Assembly (NCBI RefSeq): GCF_000972705.2
Contig: NZ_LATL02000033.1
Location: 1 to 15,430, forward strand
DNA: 15,430 nt
Reading direction: 5' to 3'
Origin: Limnoraphis robusta CS-951
Lineage (GTDB): Bacteria; Cyanobacteriota; Cyanobacteriia; Cyanobacteriales; Microcoleaceae
A program made the translations under genes and the position numbers. Below, one piece after another: positions 6,225 through 14,555 of the stretch. Within the stretch, counting starts at the first letter, position 1, and every line of letters starts with the position of its first letter. A model generated the notes under the pieces. That model was not told the origin of the DNA and did not search any database. It worked only from the letters and a program-made list of their open reading frames with translations.

Positions 6225-7871
6225 ATGAACAACAAGTTTCACCGAAGAAACCGAACACCCAAAACCCCCCCTCAAATGGTGAGAATCCTGTACCGAATCG
6301 GATGGCTACACCCAAAACCCAAAGGTAGCGAAACCTCTGCTGTAGCCCCCATTCAACAGACGTCTAAGCCTTCACGTCGTCGGCAGAGATTACCCCTGCC
6401 CAAAAACACTATCCTAAAAGCTGTGTGGAAAAAGTGGATGGCTGATGGAGTTGCTTTTGCTCTGTTATTGGGCGGATCAACTTTACTCGCCGGCGGTGCT
6501 TGGTTTAGTTACAAGTTGATTTTAGATCCCGATGTCGGAATTTGGCTCAATCAGTTTTTACCGGCTTGGACTCAAGTTCCCTTACAACCCCATGACGCGA
6601 TCAAAACCCTTGATCAAGTGGGCCTTAGTCTCGAAGAACAGGGACTTACCATTGGAGAAAGCTTATCCTTACCCCGATCAGATTCTCCCCAATCTTCTCA
6701 CGCTCTGTTAGAAAATAATCCCTACTTAAACTTCCTCAAACCGTTTCTCTTACCCCCTGAGAAGCTGGTGCAGAATTCGCCGGATTTGTTAGTTCCGGTG
6801 ATGAAAAAACGCGAACCTTCTCAAGTTCATCCTTGTCCTACAGTTTGTCAGGAAATCGTCGAACTGCGAGTTTACAAAGCGGTGCAAATCCCCTACGAAC
6901 GTCCGGGAAGTGAACCTTATTATCGCTTGGTTCATCAACTCGAAGCTAATGGGCCTGCCGAATCCTTTGTACTGGCTTCACTGATTAGTAATCGCACCAA
7001 CCAACAAGGGTCAAATAAACCCCTTCCTCTAACCCGGATTCGTCAATTTAGCGGTAAAGCACCCAGCTTTGGGGTTTGGTTTAGTATGGGTGGTGAACGG
7101 GTGATCGGACAAAAGAACGTGCCTTATGGACAGGTGATTCATTACAATCCGACTTATTATTATCTCAGTACCATGTTGGAGTGGAAAAGTTCAGCCGGAC
7201 AGCAACCGATTTGGGAACAAGTCACCGGAAATAGTGAACCGGAGTTGCTGATTGAGGAAACCATTGGACTTGAACCCCAATTTAATATTTATCAAGTTAA
7301 ACCTCGTCGGTTTGTTCCGAATCCGATTCAGCTTGCGGATATTTCTTTAGATGAACAAGTGATTGATAATTATGACTATCGTAAGGCGTTAAGACTGGCT
7401 CGTAGTGGCCTATGGTCTCCCGCTTTAGAGTTAATGAAGCCACTCAAAGAAAATGTTGGAAAAGATGATTCTTATCCTGCAAAATGGCCGGCAGTCGCTC
7501 AAGCTCAATTAGATTTGATTCAATTTCATGCTAATATTACAGATGCTCAAGCAGGTGCATCCTGGGCGAGTCCGACGCAAAAAGTCCTTGCAGGTTTAAT
7601 TGATGGTCGTTGGACAGAAGCGTTGGATGTGGTTCAAAATGAACGGGTCAACTCTGAGCAAATTAATACACTTTTACAGGCTGATGGCGGACGCTTAAAA
7701 ACTCGCATTCAAGCGGCTTTAGTTGAAAGCCCAGAAGAACCCGATTTGCAAGCCTGGGGTGCCTTAATTGTAGCAGCTCAAGAGGGACGAAATCAAGCGA
7801 TCGCTTGGTTGGATGAACAGTCTCTCGCCACCAGCGAAAATAAGATTCGGATTCAAAAATTGTTAGATTAA
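6225..7871 (+). CDS. Single-pass membrane protein of unknown function
   Basis: I do not recognise a named family; it has the look of a cyanobacteria-specific conserved protein. The 548 residues comprise a basic, proline-rich N terminus (1-72, with RRRQR at 51-55), one transmembrane helix at about 73-97, and about 450 residues beyond. By the positive-inside rule these should lie in the periplasm or lumen. A short CPTVC pair (Cys204, Cys208) could form a disulfide. The middle (about 205-375) is beta-rich with many aromatic residues (YYRLVHQL, HYNPTYYYL). The end (about 376-548) is alpha-helical and TPR-like, with YDYRKALRLARSGLWSPALE and RWTEALDVVQ. The start at ATG 6225 is supported by CGGAGA 7 nt upstream. 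It follows the GT4-like gene by 83 bp on the same strand, so a role in envelope glycan assembly or export is possible but unproven. Confidence 0.7.
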   Translation: MNNKFHRRNRTPKTPPQMVRILYRIGWLHPKPKGSETSAVAPIQQTSKPSRRRQRLPLPKNTILKAVWKKWMADGVAFALLLGGSTLLAGGAWFSYKLILDPDVGIWLNQFLPAWTQVPLQPHDAIKTLDQVGLSLEEQGLTIGESLSLPRSDSPQSSHALLENNPYLNFLKPFLLPPEKLVQNSPDLLVPVMKKREPSQVHPCPTVCQEIVELRVYKAVQIPYERPGSEPYYRLVHQLEANGPAESFVLASLISNRTNQQGSNKPLPLTRIRQFSGKAPSFGVWFSMGGERVIGQKNVPYGQVIHYNPTYYYLSTMLEWKSSAGQQPIWEQVTGNSEPELLIEETIGLEPQFNIYQVKPRRFVPNPIQLADISLDEQVIDNYDYRKALRLARSGLWSPALELMKPLKENVGKDDSYPAKWPAVAQAQLDLIQFHANITDAQAGASWASPTQKVLAGLIDGRWTEALDVVQNERVNSEQINTLLQADGGRLKTRIQAALVESPEEPDLQAWGALIVAAQEGRNQAIAWLDEQSLATSENKIRIQKLLD

Positions 7872-7878
7872 AGAACAG

Positions 7879-7920
7879 TCACCCATTTTAGGGGTAATTC
7901 ATGAATTACCCCTTGGGTGA
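7879..7920. repeat. Large compound palindrome between genes
   Basis: The core is a perfect 22-bp palindrome (7891-7912; arms GGGGTAATTC and GAATTACCCC around AT). An outer pair, TCACCCA (7879-7885) and TGGGTGA (7914-7920), extends it with an asymmetric internal loop of 5 and 1 nt. It starts 8 bp after the stop codon of the 548-aa protein. No T tract follows on the plus strand (GAAAAATTGTTTT), so it could be a Rho-independent-like terminator with a poor tail, an RNA-stability hairpin, a repetitive extragenic palindrome, or an operator for the channel gene. Confidence 0.55.
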
Positions 7921-7948
7921 AAAATTGTTTTAGATTCTTGATTGACAA

Positions 7949-8797
7949 ATGGCTGAACAATGCGAAATAGAAGGGCTGAAGTCAATTCGCCAACGAATCG
8001 CTTTTTATCTTGATGATCTAGAAACATCGATTGGTCGATTGTTCAGTTTCAGCATCACGGGTTTAATTTTACTGTCTTCGGTCATTTTTGTTATTCAAAC
8101 TTACCCGATTTCTACAGAATTTCGGTATATTTTAGAGCAAATAGACCGGGTAATTGTGATTATTTTTGCAGTTGAATATATCGTGAGATTTTGGGTGGCA
8201 GAACAGAAATATCAGTTCTTTTTTAATCCCTTTTCTCTGATTGATTTAGTTTCTATTTTACCTTATTTATTGGGGATTTTTAATGTTAGTTTTCTGAGAA
8301 TTCTGCGCTGGTTGAGAATTTTGCGGCTGATTCGATTTATTGATGTCAAAATTTATATTTTTCGTTTACAAACGGAAGATGGAATTATTTTTGCGCGAAT
8401 TATCTTCACCCTATTAACAATTATTTTTGTCTTTTCGGGTTTGATTTATCAAGTTGAAAAACCCGTGAACCCCGAAATATTTGGAACCTTTCTAGATGCG
8501 GTTTATTTTTCAGTGGTCACGATGACAACAGTCGGATATGGGGATGTGGTTCCCCTGTCAGAACCCGGTCGATTTTTAACTATTTTAATGATTTTAACGG
8601 GAATTGCATTAATTCCTTGGCAAGTCGGAGATTTAATCAAACAATTGGTGAAAACCGTTAACAAAGTCGAAACCATTTGTCCGGGTTGTGGTTGGTCAAG
8701 TCATGATCCCGATGCCATTTATTGTAAACGATGCGGTACTCGACTGAATCCTAATCCTGGATTTGATGATAGCGCAAACTCCAACGGTAAAGTGTAG
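7949..8797 (+). CDS. Voltage-sensor-type potassium channel with C-terminal zinc ribbon
   Basis: This is a six-transmembrane channel subunit (282 aa) that would form tetramers in the plasma or thylakoid membrane and pass K+. S1 lies at about 33-52, S2 at 64-82 and S3 at 95-110. S4 has five arginines at three-residue intervals (Arg117, 120, 123, 126, 129), a classic voltage sensor. S5 lies at about 149-168. The pore helix and selectivity filter are TTVGYGD (193-199), and S6 follows at about 209-226. The cytosolic tail carries CPGC (Cys244, Cys247) and CKRC (Cys259, Cys262), a four-cysteine zinc ribbon, in place of a TrkA-N/RCK or cyclic-nucleotide domain. The start is ATG 7949, with no evident Shine-Dalgarno sequence. 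The next gene, a large sensor kinase, begins 8 bp after the stop if its GTG is used. Confidence 0.9.
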   Translation: MAEQCEIEGLKSIRQRIAFYLDDLETSIGRLFSFSITGLILLSSVIFVIQTYPISTEFRYILEQIDRVIVIIFAVEYIVRFWVAEQKYQFFFNPFSLIDLVSILPYLLGIFNVSFLRILRWLRILRLIRFIDVKIYIFRLQTEDGIIFARIIFTLLTIIFVFSGLIYQVEKPVNPEIFGTFLDAVYFSVVTMTTVGYGDVVPLSEPGRFLTILMILTGIALIPWQVGDLIKQLVKTVNKVETICPGCGWSSHDPDAIYCKRCGTRLNPNPGFDDSANSNGKV

Positions 8798-8805
8798 CCA
8801 AAAGA

Positions 8806-11800
8806 GTGATATTGGTCAAAAAATCAATCGGGGAACAGACAAAAAGCCAATTTCTTGACATGATAAAAGAACTATCACCGGGTTCTAGATCAAACATGAT
8901 TGCTCATGCTTCCAACATAGAAACATCGAATTCAGAACGGTTACTGCGATCGCTGCGATTACTTTCAGTATATAGTAGCCTGATTGTTTTAATCACAGGA
9001 TGTATCGTACTCGTTAGCTGGGTAGTAGACATCGAAATCCCCCAAATGTTACCCGAACAAATCTCTATGAAGCCCAGAACTGCCCTGGGTTTTATTGTCA
9101 GTGGTACAATCTTGGGGTTGTGGCATCGCCGATATACCACTCAACATCCTCAATTTCAGCGAAAATTAACGTTTTTAATCAATACAGGTTCATTTTTAGT
9201 GATTGTCCTGGGTTTACTGACGCTGATTGAGTATTATTTTCAAATGAATTTAGAGATCGACCAACTGCTATTTTCCTACAGTCTAGATGGAGTCAATGCC
9301 GAAGTCAAAAGAAAAATTGCACCAAATATCGCAATCAACTTTATTTTATCTGGATCAGCTTTAATCTTACTTGCTCGTAACAGTTTGCGTTTGGCTCAAC
9401 TGTTGAGTTTGTTCACCTTTTTTGTCGGACTGCTTGCCTTTATAGGTCATCTCTACACTGTTACACCCTTTTACAGTGCAGGTTCGCTTACAGGCATGGC
9501 AATGAATACCGCTATTTGCTTCATGCTACTGTCTCTGGGTATTTTGTTCGCCTCTGCGGATCAAGCCTGGATGCGGGAATTTAGCAGTATCAAAGCAGGG
9601 GGTATTATGGCACGGCGTTTAATTCCCCCATTAACCATCTTACCGCTAATTTTAGGCTTATTCATCTTAGTCCTCTACCCCAAATTGAGTTTCACACCCT
9701 CATCGGGCTTGGCGGTGAATAGTTTATTGGATGTGGTGGTATTCGTTGTGGTGGTGTGGCAAAATGCAAAAACTCTCAACCGGATGGATTTTGAACGCCA
9801 AGACATTCAGCAACGCCTCCAACAAAGTGAACAGCGATTTCGGGCAATTGTTGAAGATCAAACCGAATTGATTTCTCGCTATCAAGCGGATACGACGATT
9901 CTGTTTGTTAATGATGCCTATTGTCGCTATTTTGGCTTAAACTCAGAAACATTAATCGGCAATAGCTACAACCCCGTTATTTATGAAGAAGATCGAGAAC
10001 GTATTTTGCAACAGGTGAACTCGATGAGTTTTGAGAATCCAACGGTCACCATTGAAAATCGAGTCGTTGTGAATGGAGAAGTACGCTGGACTCAATGGAA
10101 TAATCGGGCTATTTTCAATTCTAAAGGAGAACTGATCGAGTATCAATCGGTAGGTCGAGATATTACTCAACTCAAACAAATAGAAGATCAACTGCGACAA
10201 CTCAATGAACAACTCGAAGAAAAAGTACAAGAACGCACCGCCGAATTAGCAGCGACCAATGCCATCTTACGACAAGAAATTCACCACCGCCAAGCCGTTC
10301 AACGGGAACTGGTGCAACAAAAACGGCTTTTAGAAAGTTTCTTTAAAAGTTCTCCGGTGGGAATGGTCATGTTTAATAAACAATTGCAGTTTATGCAGAT
10401 CAACGAAGCGATCGCCGAGATGAACGGAGTTTCTATCGAAGCAACTTTAGGTCGTACCGTTGATCAGATTTTACCCGATCTTGCACCCCAACTTAATCCG
10501 ATTTTGCAGCAAATCCTACAAACAGGTGAACCCGTTTTTAATCTTGAAATTGCCGGAGAAACACCCAAGCATCCCCGTGTAACTTGCTATTGGCAAATTT
10601 CCTATTTTCCGCTATTAAGACAAGATCATCAAATTATCGGATTAGGCGGAGTGATTGTCGAAATTAGCGATCGCAAACGAACCGAAATCGCGTTACGAGA
10701 AAGTGAAGAACGATTCCGACGAGCCGTCGTTGATGCACCTTTCCCGATTATCCTTCACGCCGAAGATGGCAAAATTATTCAAATTAGTAATTCTGTTACA
10801 GAAATCACAGGTTACACAACTGATGAAATCTCCAGCATCGAGGATTGGACAGAGCGAGTTTATGGTCAACGTCAGAATGTTGTTTTAGAAGGAATTAATA
10901 GACTCTATCAACTTAATCATCGAGTCGAAGAAGGAGAATATGAGATTAGAACCAAAGACGGAAACAGGCGGATCTGGAACTTTAGCTCGGCTCCACTGGG
11001 TCAGCTTTCAGATTATAGACGATTGGTTATCTCAATGGCAGCAGATATCACAGAACGGAAACAGGCTGAAGTTGCATTAGCGACTCGCCTCAGACAACAG
11101 GCGATCATCACTCAACTGGGTCAGATGGCGTTGTCGGGATGGAAATTAAACGCACTTTTTGATCAGACGACCGCATTTGTTGCAGAAAGTTTTGCGGTTG
11201 AATATTGTAAGGTGTTAGAATTACTGCCAGATGGTCAGACCTTACTGTTGCGTTCGGGAGTCGGTTGGCGGGGCGGCTTAGTCGGTCAAGCAACAGTCGG
11301 AACGGATGAAAATTCTCAGGCGGGTTATACGTTGCGAGTCCATGAACCTGTCGTAGTCGAAGATTTGAGAACCGAAACTCGCTTTAACGGCCCAGCTTTG
11401 TTGCAGGAACATCATGTGATTAGCGGGATGAGTACCATTATTGCCGGGAGAAATCGCCATCAGCCTTTTGGGATCTTAGGGGTTCATTCGACTGAAAAAC
11501 GGCAGTTTACCCAAGATGATGTTAACTTTCTGCAAATGATCGCGAACCTTTTAGCAGAAGTCATCGCCCGTAAGCAAAATGAGGAAGAAATTCAGCAACT
11601 CAACGCAACCCTAGAACAGCGAGTCAAAGAACGCACTCAACAGTTAGAGGATGCTAACCAGGAAATGGAAGCTTTTTCCTATTCCGTCGCCCATGACTTA
11701 CGCGCTCCTTTACGAGCTATTCAGGGATTTTCTCAAGTTCTCGTTGAAGACTACGGCAATCAACTTGATGAGTTGGCACAAGAATATATTAACCGTATGA

Positions 11801-12360
11801 GTGCCTCAGCCGAGCATCTCGATCAACTGATTTTGGATTTACTGTCTTACAGTGGTTTAAACCGCACAGAAATTCAGTTAGAGACAATTAGTTTAACGGC
11901 GATTGTCGAACGAGTGGTTAATGAACTCAAGCTGGAGTTAGATACCAAACAAGCCGAAATTTTGATTGAACCCTCTCTACCCGTTGTCAGGGCGCAACGC
12001 AGTGTTTTAAAACAGGTGATCATCAATTTAGTTTCTAACGCGATCAAGTTTGTCGAACCGGGTGTTTCACCCAGAATATCTATTTGGGGTGAGGAAGGAC
12101 TGGTTAATCAGTTTGATACAGAGACTCAATGGGTGCGCCTGTGGATTGAAGATAATGGTATTGGGATCTCGCCCCAGCATCAAGACCGCATTTTCCAAGC
12201 GTTTGAGCGACTGCATGGGATCGAAGCCTATCCGGGTACTGGAATCGGATTAGCCATTGTCAAGCGCGGTGTTGAACGGATGGGAGGACGAGTTGGTGTA
12301 GAATCGGACTTGGGTCAAGGAAGTCGGTTCTGGATCGAACTCATCGGTGCGGACTTCTAA
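8806..12360 (+). CDS. Membrane multi-PAS/GAF sensor histidine kinase
   Basis: This 1184-aa kinase autophosphorylates on histidine and passes the phosphate to a response regulator, probably the one at 12544. Order: about eight hydrophobic helices (about 50-320) as a membrane sensor; PAS (about 340-460); a coil LNEQLEEKVQERTAEL; PAS (about 508-620); PAS (about 635-750); GAF (about 765-915); a second coil LNATLEQRVKERTQQL; HisKA with the H-box VAHDLRAPLRAI (His963); and HATPase_c with the N box NLVSNAIKF (about 1073-1081), G1 DNGIGI (from 1116) and G2 GTGIGL. The GAF domain lacks a cysteine at the bilin-attachment positions, so phytochrome-like light sensing is not supported. GTG 8806 leaves 8 bp after the channel gene. 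ATG 8860 or 8896 are alternatives, none with a clear ribosome site. The ligand or stimulus is unknown. Confidence 0.9.
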   Translation: MILVKKSIGEQTKSQFLDMIKELSPGSRSNMIAHASNIETSNSERLLRSLRLLSVYSSLIVLITGCIVLVSWVVDIEIPQMLPEQISMKPRTALGFIVSGTILGLWHRRYTTQHPQFQRKLTFLINTGSFLVIVLGLLTLIEYYFQMNLEIDQLLFSYSLDGVNAEVKRKIAPNIAINFILSGSALILLARNSLRLAQLLSLFTFFVGLLAFIGHLYTVTPFYSAGSLTGMAMNTAICFMLLSLGILFASADQAWMREFSSIKAGGIMARRLIPPLTILPLILGLFILVLYPKLSFTPSSGLAVNSLLDVVVFVVVVWQNAKTLNRMDFERQDIQQRLQQSEQRFRAIVEDQTELISRYQADTTILFVNDAYCRYFGLNSETLIGNSYNPVIYEEDRERILQQVNSMSFENPTVTIENRVVVNGEVRWTQWNNRAIFNSKGELIEYQSVGRDITQLKQIEDQLRQLNEQLEEKVQERTAELAATNAILRQEIHHRQAVQRELVQQKRLLESFFKSSPVGMVMFNKQLQFMQINEAIAEMNGVSIEATLGRTVDQILPDLAPQLNPILQQILQTGEPVFNLEIAGETPKHPRVTCYWQISYFPLLRQDHQIIGLGGVIVEISDRKRTEIALRESEERFRRAVVDAPFPIILHAEDGKIIQISNSVTEITGYTTDEISSIEDWTERVYGQRQNVVLEGINRLYQLNHRVEEGEYEIRTKDGNRRIWNFSSAPLGQLSDYRRLVISMAADITERKQAEVALATRLRQQAIITQLGQMALSGWKLNALFDQTTAFVAESFAVEYCKVLELLPDGQTLLLRSGVGWRGGLVGQATVGTDENSQAGYTLRVHEPVVVEDLRTETRFNGPALLQEHHVISGMSTIIAGRNRHQPFGILGVHSTEKRQFTQDDVNFLQMIANLLAEVIARKQNEEEIQQLNATLEQRVKERTQQLEDANQEMEAFSYSVAHDLRAPLRAIQGFSQVLVEDYGNQLDELAQEYINRMSASAEHLDQLILDLLSYSGLNRTEIQLETISLTAIVERVVNELKLELDTKQAEILIEPSLPVVRAQRSVLKQVIINLVSNAIKFVEPGVSPRISIWGEEGLVNQFDTETQWVRLWIEDNGIGISPQHQDRIFQAFERLHGIEAYPGTGIGLAIVKRGVERMGGRVGVESDLGQGSRFWIELIGADF

Positions 12361-12543
12361 CGGAGTTGGAAAACGCTATTTCTAGACTCGGGATTATGAG
12401 ATACTTAGAAACGATGAATAAAACTCAACTTGTTCGCCGCTTTCCTCTGGTTTTCTACACAGGTGGGTCTGTCAACTCATTGAGACGATAAACCTCCATT
12501 CAGATAGGATTACAGTTCAAGGTTACTATGGGTATTTTATCCA
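12361..12543. other. Intergenic gap between kinase and receiver gene
   Basis: These 183 bp hold no terminator-like hairpin that I can find, so read-through from the kinase to the receiver is possible. A 31-codon open frame (12396-12491) lacks a good ribosome site and any recognisable motif, and I do not call it a gene. Confidence 0.4.
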
Positions 12544-12999
12544 ATGATCGATCTCAATAACTACAGCATATTGTTAGTAGAAGATGACGCGAATGACATC
12601 TTGTTTGTACAGAGAGCTTTTCGTCAAGCCAATTTAACCAATGCTATCCACATTGTTAAAGATGGGGATCAGGCGATTGATTATCTCATCGGAAATAATC
12701 AATATGCTAATCGAGATCTATATCCTATACCTGTTCTCATTTTGCTGGATTTAAAATTGCCTCGTCTTTCAGGATTAGAGGTTTTACAATGGATTAAAAA
12801 ACATTCGTCTCTGAGGCGCATTCCTGTTGTGGTTTTAACGTCATCTAGAGAGAATATTGATGTGAATCGAGCCTATGATATCGGTGCTAATTCTTATCTA
12901 GTGAAACCCGTCAAGTTTGATACTTTGACTCAAATGATCGAAATCATTGATGCTTACTGGATAAAATTAAATCAATATCCTACAGGCTTATCGATTTAA
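12544..12999 (+). CDS. Stand-alone response regulator, Rcp1-like
   Basis: This 151-aa protein is a single CheY-like receiver domain with no output domain, so it works by phosphotransfer or protein-protein contact. Conserved residues are Glu13 and Asp14 of the acidic pocket (LLVEDDAND), phosphoacceptor Asp69 in LILLDLKLPRLSG, Thr99 in VVLTSS and Lys121-Pro122 in YLVKPV. The sequence RAFRQANLTNAIHIVKDGDQAIDYL and the length are typical of the Rcp1 group, partners of phytochrome-type kinases in cyanobacteria. The position between two histidine kinases on the same strand suggests that it is the phosphate carrier between them (inference). The start is ATG 12544, with no strong ribosome site. The next gene begins 35 bp downstream. 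Confidence 0.93.
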   Translation: MIDLNNYSILLVEDDANDILFVQRAFRQANLTNAIHIVKDGDQAIDYLIGNNQYANRDLYPIPVLILLDLKLPRLSGLEVLQWIKKHSSLRRIPVVVLTSSRENIDVNRAYDIGANSYLVKPVKFDTLTQMIEIIDAYWIKLNQYPTGLSI

Positions 13000-13034
13000 C
13001 TTTAAAGTATCGGGTAAAATTTATAGAGATATTA

Positions 13035-14555
13035 ATGTACTTATCTTTTGGAATTATGAGCTTGGAGCAATTGCTGCAACGCATTTTGCTAGTAGATGAC
13101 AGTCCAGATGATCGTCTTCTGGCGATTCGTGAGTTAAATCGGGAATTTCCTGATATCGAGATCCAAGAAGCCGTTAGTTTAGCTGAATTTTACCAGGCTT
13201 TAGAAACAGATGATTTTGATTTGGTGATTACAGACTATGAGCTAAACTGGACAACGGGATTGGATATTCTGCGGGCGGTTAAAGTTTATGATCCCGATCT
13301 TCCGATTATTATGTTTACCAACTCAGGCACCCAAGAAATAGCCGTAGAAGCGATGAAATCGGGGTTGGATGACTATGTGTTGAAATCTCCGAAACAGTTT
13401 ATTCGATTGTCTCAAGCGGTTCGTACTGTTTGGGAAAATACCCAAACTCGTCGCCAAGCTGCTCAACTGCAACTCCGCCTACAATTTTTACTCAATGAGT
13501 TAAATGTTGGGGTGTTTCGCTCTACATTAGAAGGAGAACTTTTGGAAGTCTCTGAGGGTTTTTTGCATCTGTTGGGGTTAAGTTCTTTTGAAGAGGCTCA
13601 GAGTTTTTTTCAGGAACAGCTCCGTTTTCAGAAAATTGAGGGTAGTCAACAAGAACAATGGAAATGGCAAAGGGAATTAATCTGTCCCAATCAGCAGAAA
13701 ATTTGGGTACAAATTAGTGAAACTTTAGTCATTCAAAATGGAAAAATGGTGATTGATGGGTTAATTGATGACATTACAGAGCAAAAACGAACGGCAGCAG
13801 AACTTCTAGAACTCAATCAAACGCTAGAACAACGAGTTAAAGAACGAACGGTTCGTTTAGAGAATATTAATAAAGAATTAGAAACTTTTGCGTTTTCAGT
13901 TTCCCATGATTTGCGATCGCCCATTCGTCAAATTGATGGTTTTGTGAATTTACTCAAACAACAACTCACATCCATTAAAACTGATGAAACGGTTCTGCAT
14001 TACTTGGATATGATTACCAAATTAACAGAACGTTCAGGCCGAATGATCGATGATTTATTGCTATTTTCCCGGACTGGACGGGCAGAAATGCAGTACACAA
14101 CTGTGAATATGGAACAGTTAGTTCAATCCATTAAACTGCAAATCGAGTTGCGATGTGAACCCCGAAAAATCATCTGGCAAATCGACTCATTGCCTGCGGT
14201 AACAGGCGATCGCAATCTATTTCAACAAGTCTGGCAAAATTTGCTGGAAAATGCGGTAAAATATAGCAGTAAAAAAGAACAAACCGAAATCCACGTGGGA
14301 AGTATTTCCGGCGAGAAAAAAATCACCTATTTTGTCAAAGATAATGGGATTGGTTTTGAGATGAACTCTGTCAATCGACTGTTTGGTATTTTTCAACGAC
14401 TGGAAAATGCTCAACAATTTGACGGTTCAGGGATTGGACTGGCTAATGTTCGCCGGATTATTCATCGTCATGGTGGCCAGGTTTGGGCAGAGGGAAATCC
14501 AGGGGAAGGAGCAACATTTTACTTTAGTTTACCTCGGGAGCAACCTGAAACTTAA
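13035..14555 (+). CDS. Receiver-PAS-histidine kinase hybrid
   Basis: This 506-aa soluble protein has an N-terminal receiver (about 14-135) with Asp21-Asp22, phosphoacceptor Asp67 in VITDYEL, Thr95 and Lys117; a PAS/PAC module (about 147-252); a coil LNQTLEQRVKERTVRL; HisKA with SVSHDLRSPIRQI (His291); and HATPase_c with N box NLLENAVKY, G1 DNGIGF and G2 GSGIGLANV. An N-terminal receiver can gate the attached kinase, so this protein may receive phosphate from the upstream system and then signal onward; its own target is not in the window. There is no membrane segment. Methionine 8 (ATG 13056), preceded by GGA at a short spacing, is an alternative start and would bring the receiver closer to the N terminus. 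HIP1 sites at 13913 and 14206 are consistent with a resident gene. Confidence 0.92.
   Translation: MYLSFGIMSLEQLLQRILLVDDSPDDRLLAIRELNREFPDIEIQEAVSLAEFYQALETDDFDLVITDYELNWTTGLDILRAVKVYDPDLPIIMFTNSGTQEIAVEAMKSGLDDYVLKSPKQFIRLSQAVRTVWENTQTRRQAAQLQLRLQFLLNELNVGVFRSTLEGELLEVSEGFLHLLGLSSFEEAQSFFQEQLRFQKIEGSQQEQWKWQRELICPNQQKIWVQISETLVIQNGKMVIDGLIDDITEQKRTAAELLELNQTLEQRVKERTVRLENINKELETFAFSVSHDLRSPIRQIDGFVNLLKQQLTSIKTDETVLHYLDMITKLTERSGRMIDDLLLFSRTGRAEMQYTTVNMEQLVQSIKLQIELRCEPRKIIWQIDSLPAVTGDRNLFQQVWQNLLENAVKYSSKKEQTEIHVGSISGEKKITYFVKDNGIGFEMNSVNRLFGIFQRLENAQQFDGSGIGLANVRRIIHRHGGQVWAEGNPGEGATFYFSLPREQPET

Noticed and set aside
11100..11560. Bilin-binding (phytochrome or cyanobacteriochrome) GAF domain in the large kinase
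   Set aside because: The GAF domain has no cysteine at the expected chromophore positions; the only nearby cysteine (in YCKVLELL) is in an early strand.
12396..12491. 31-codon open frame between the kinase and the receiver gene
   Set aside because: It is short, lacks a convincing ribosome site and matches no known leader or small protein that I recognise.
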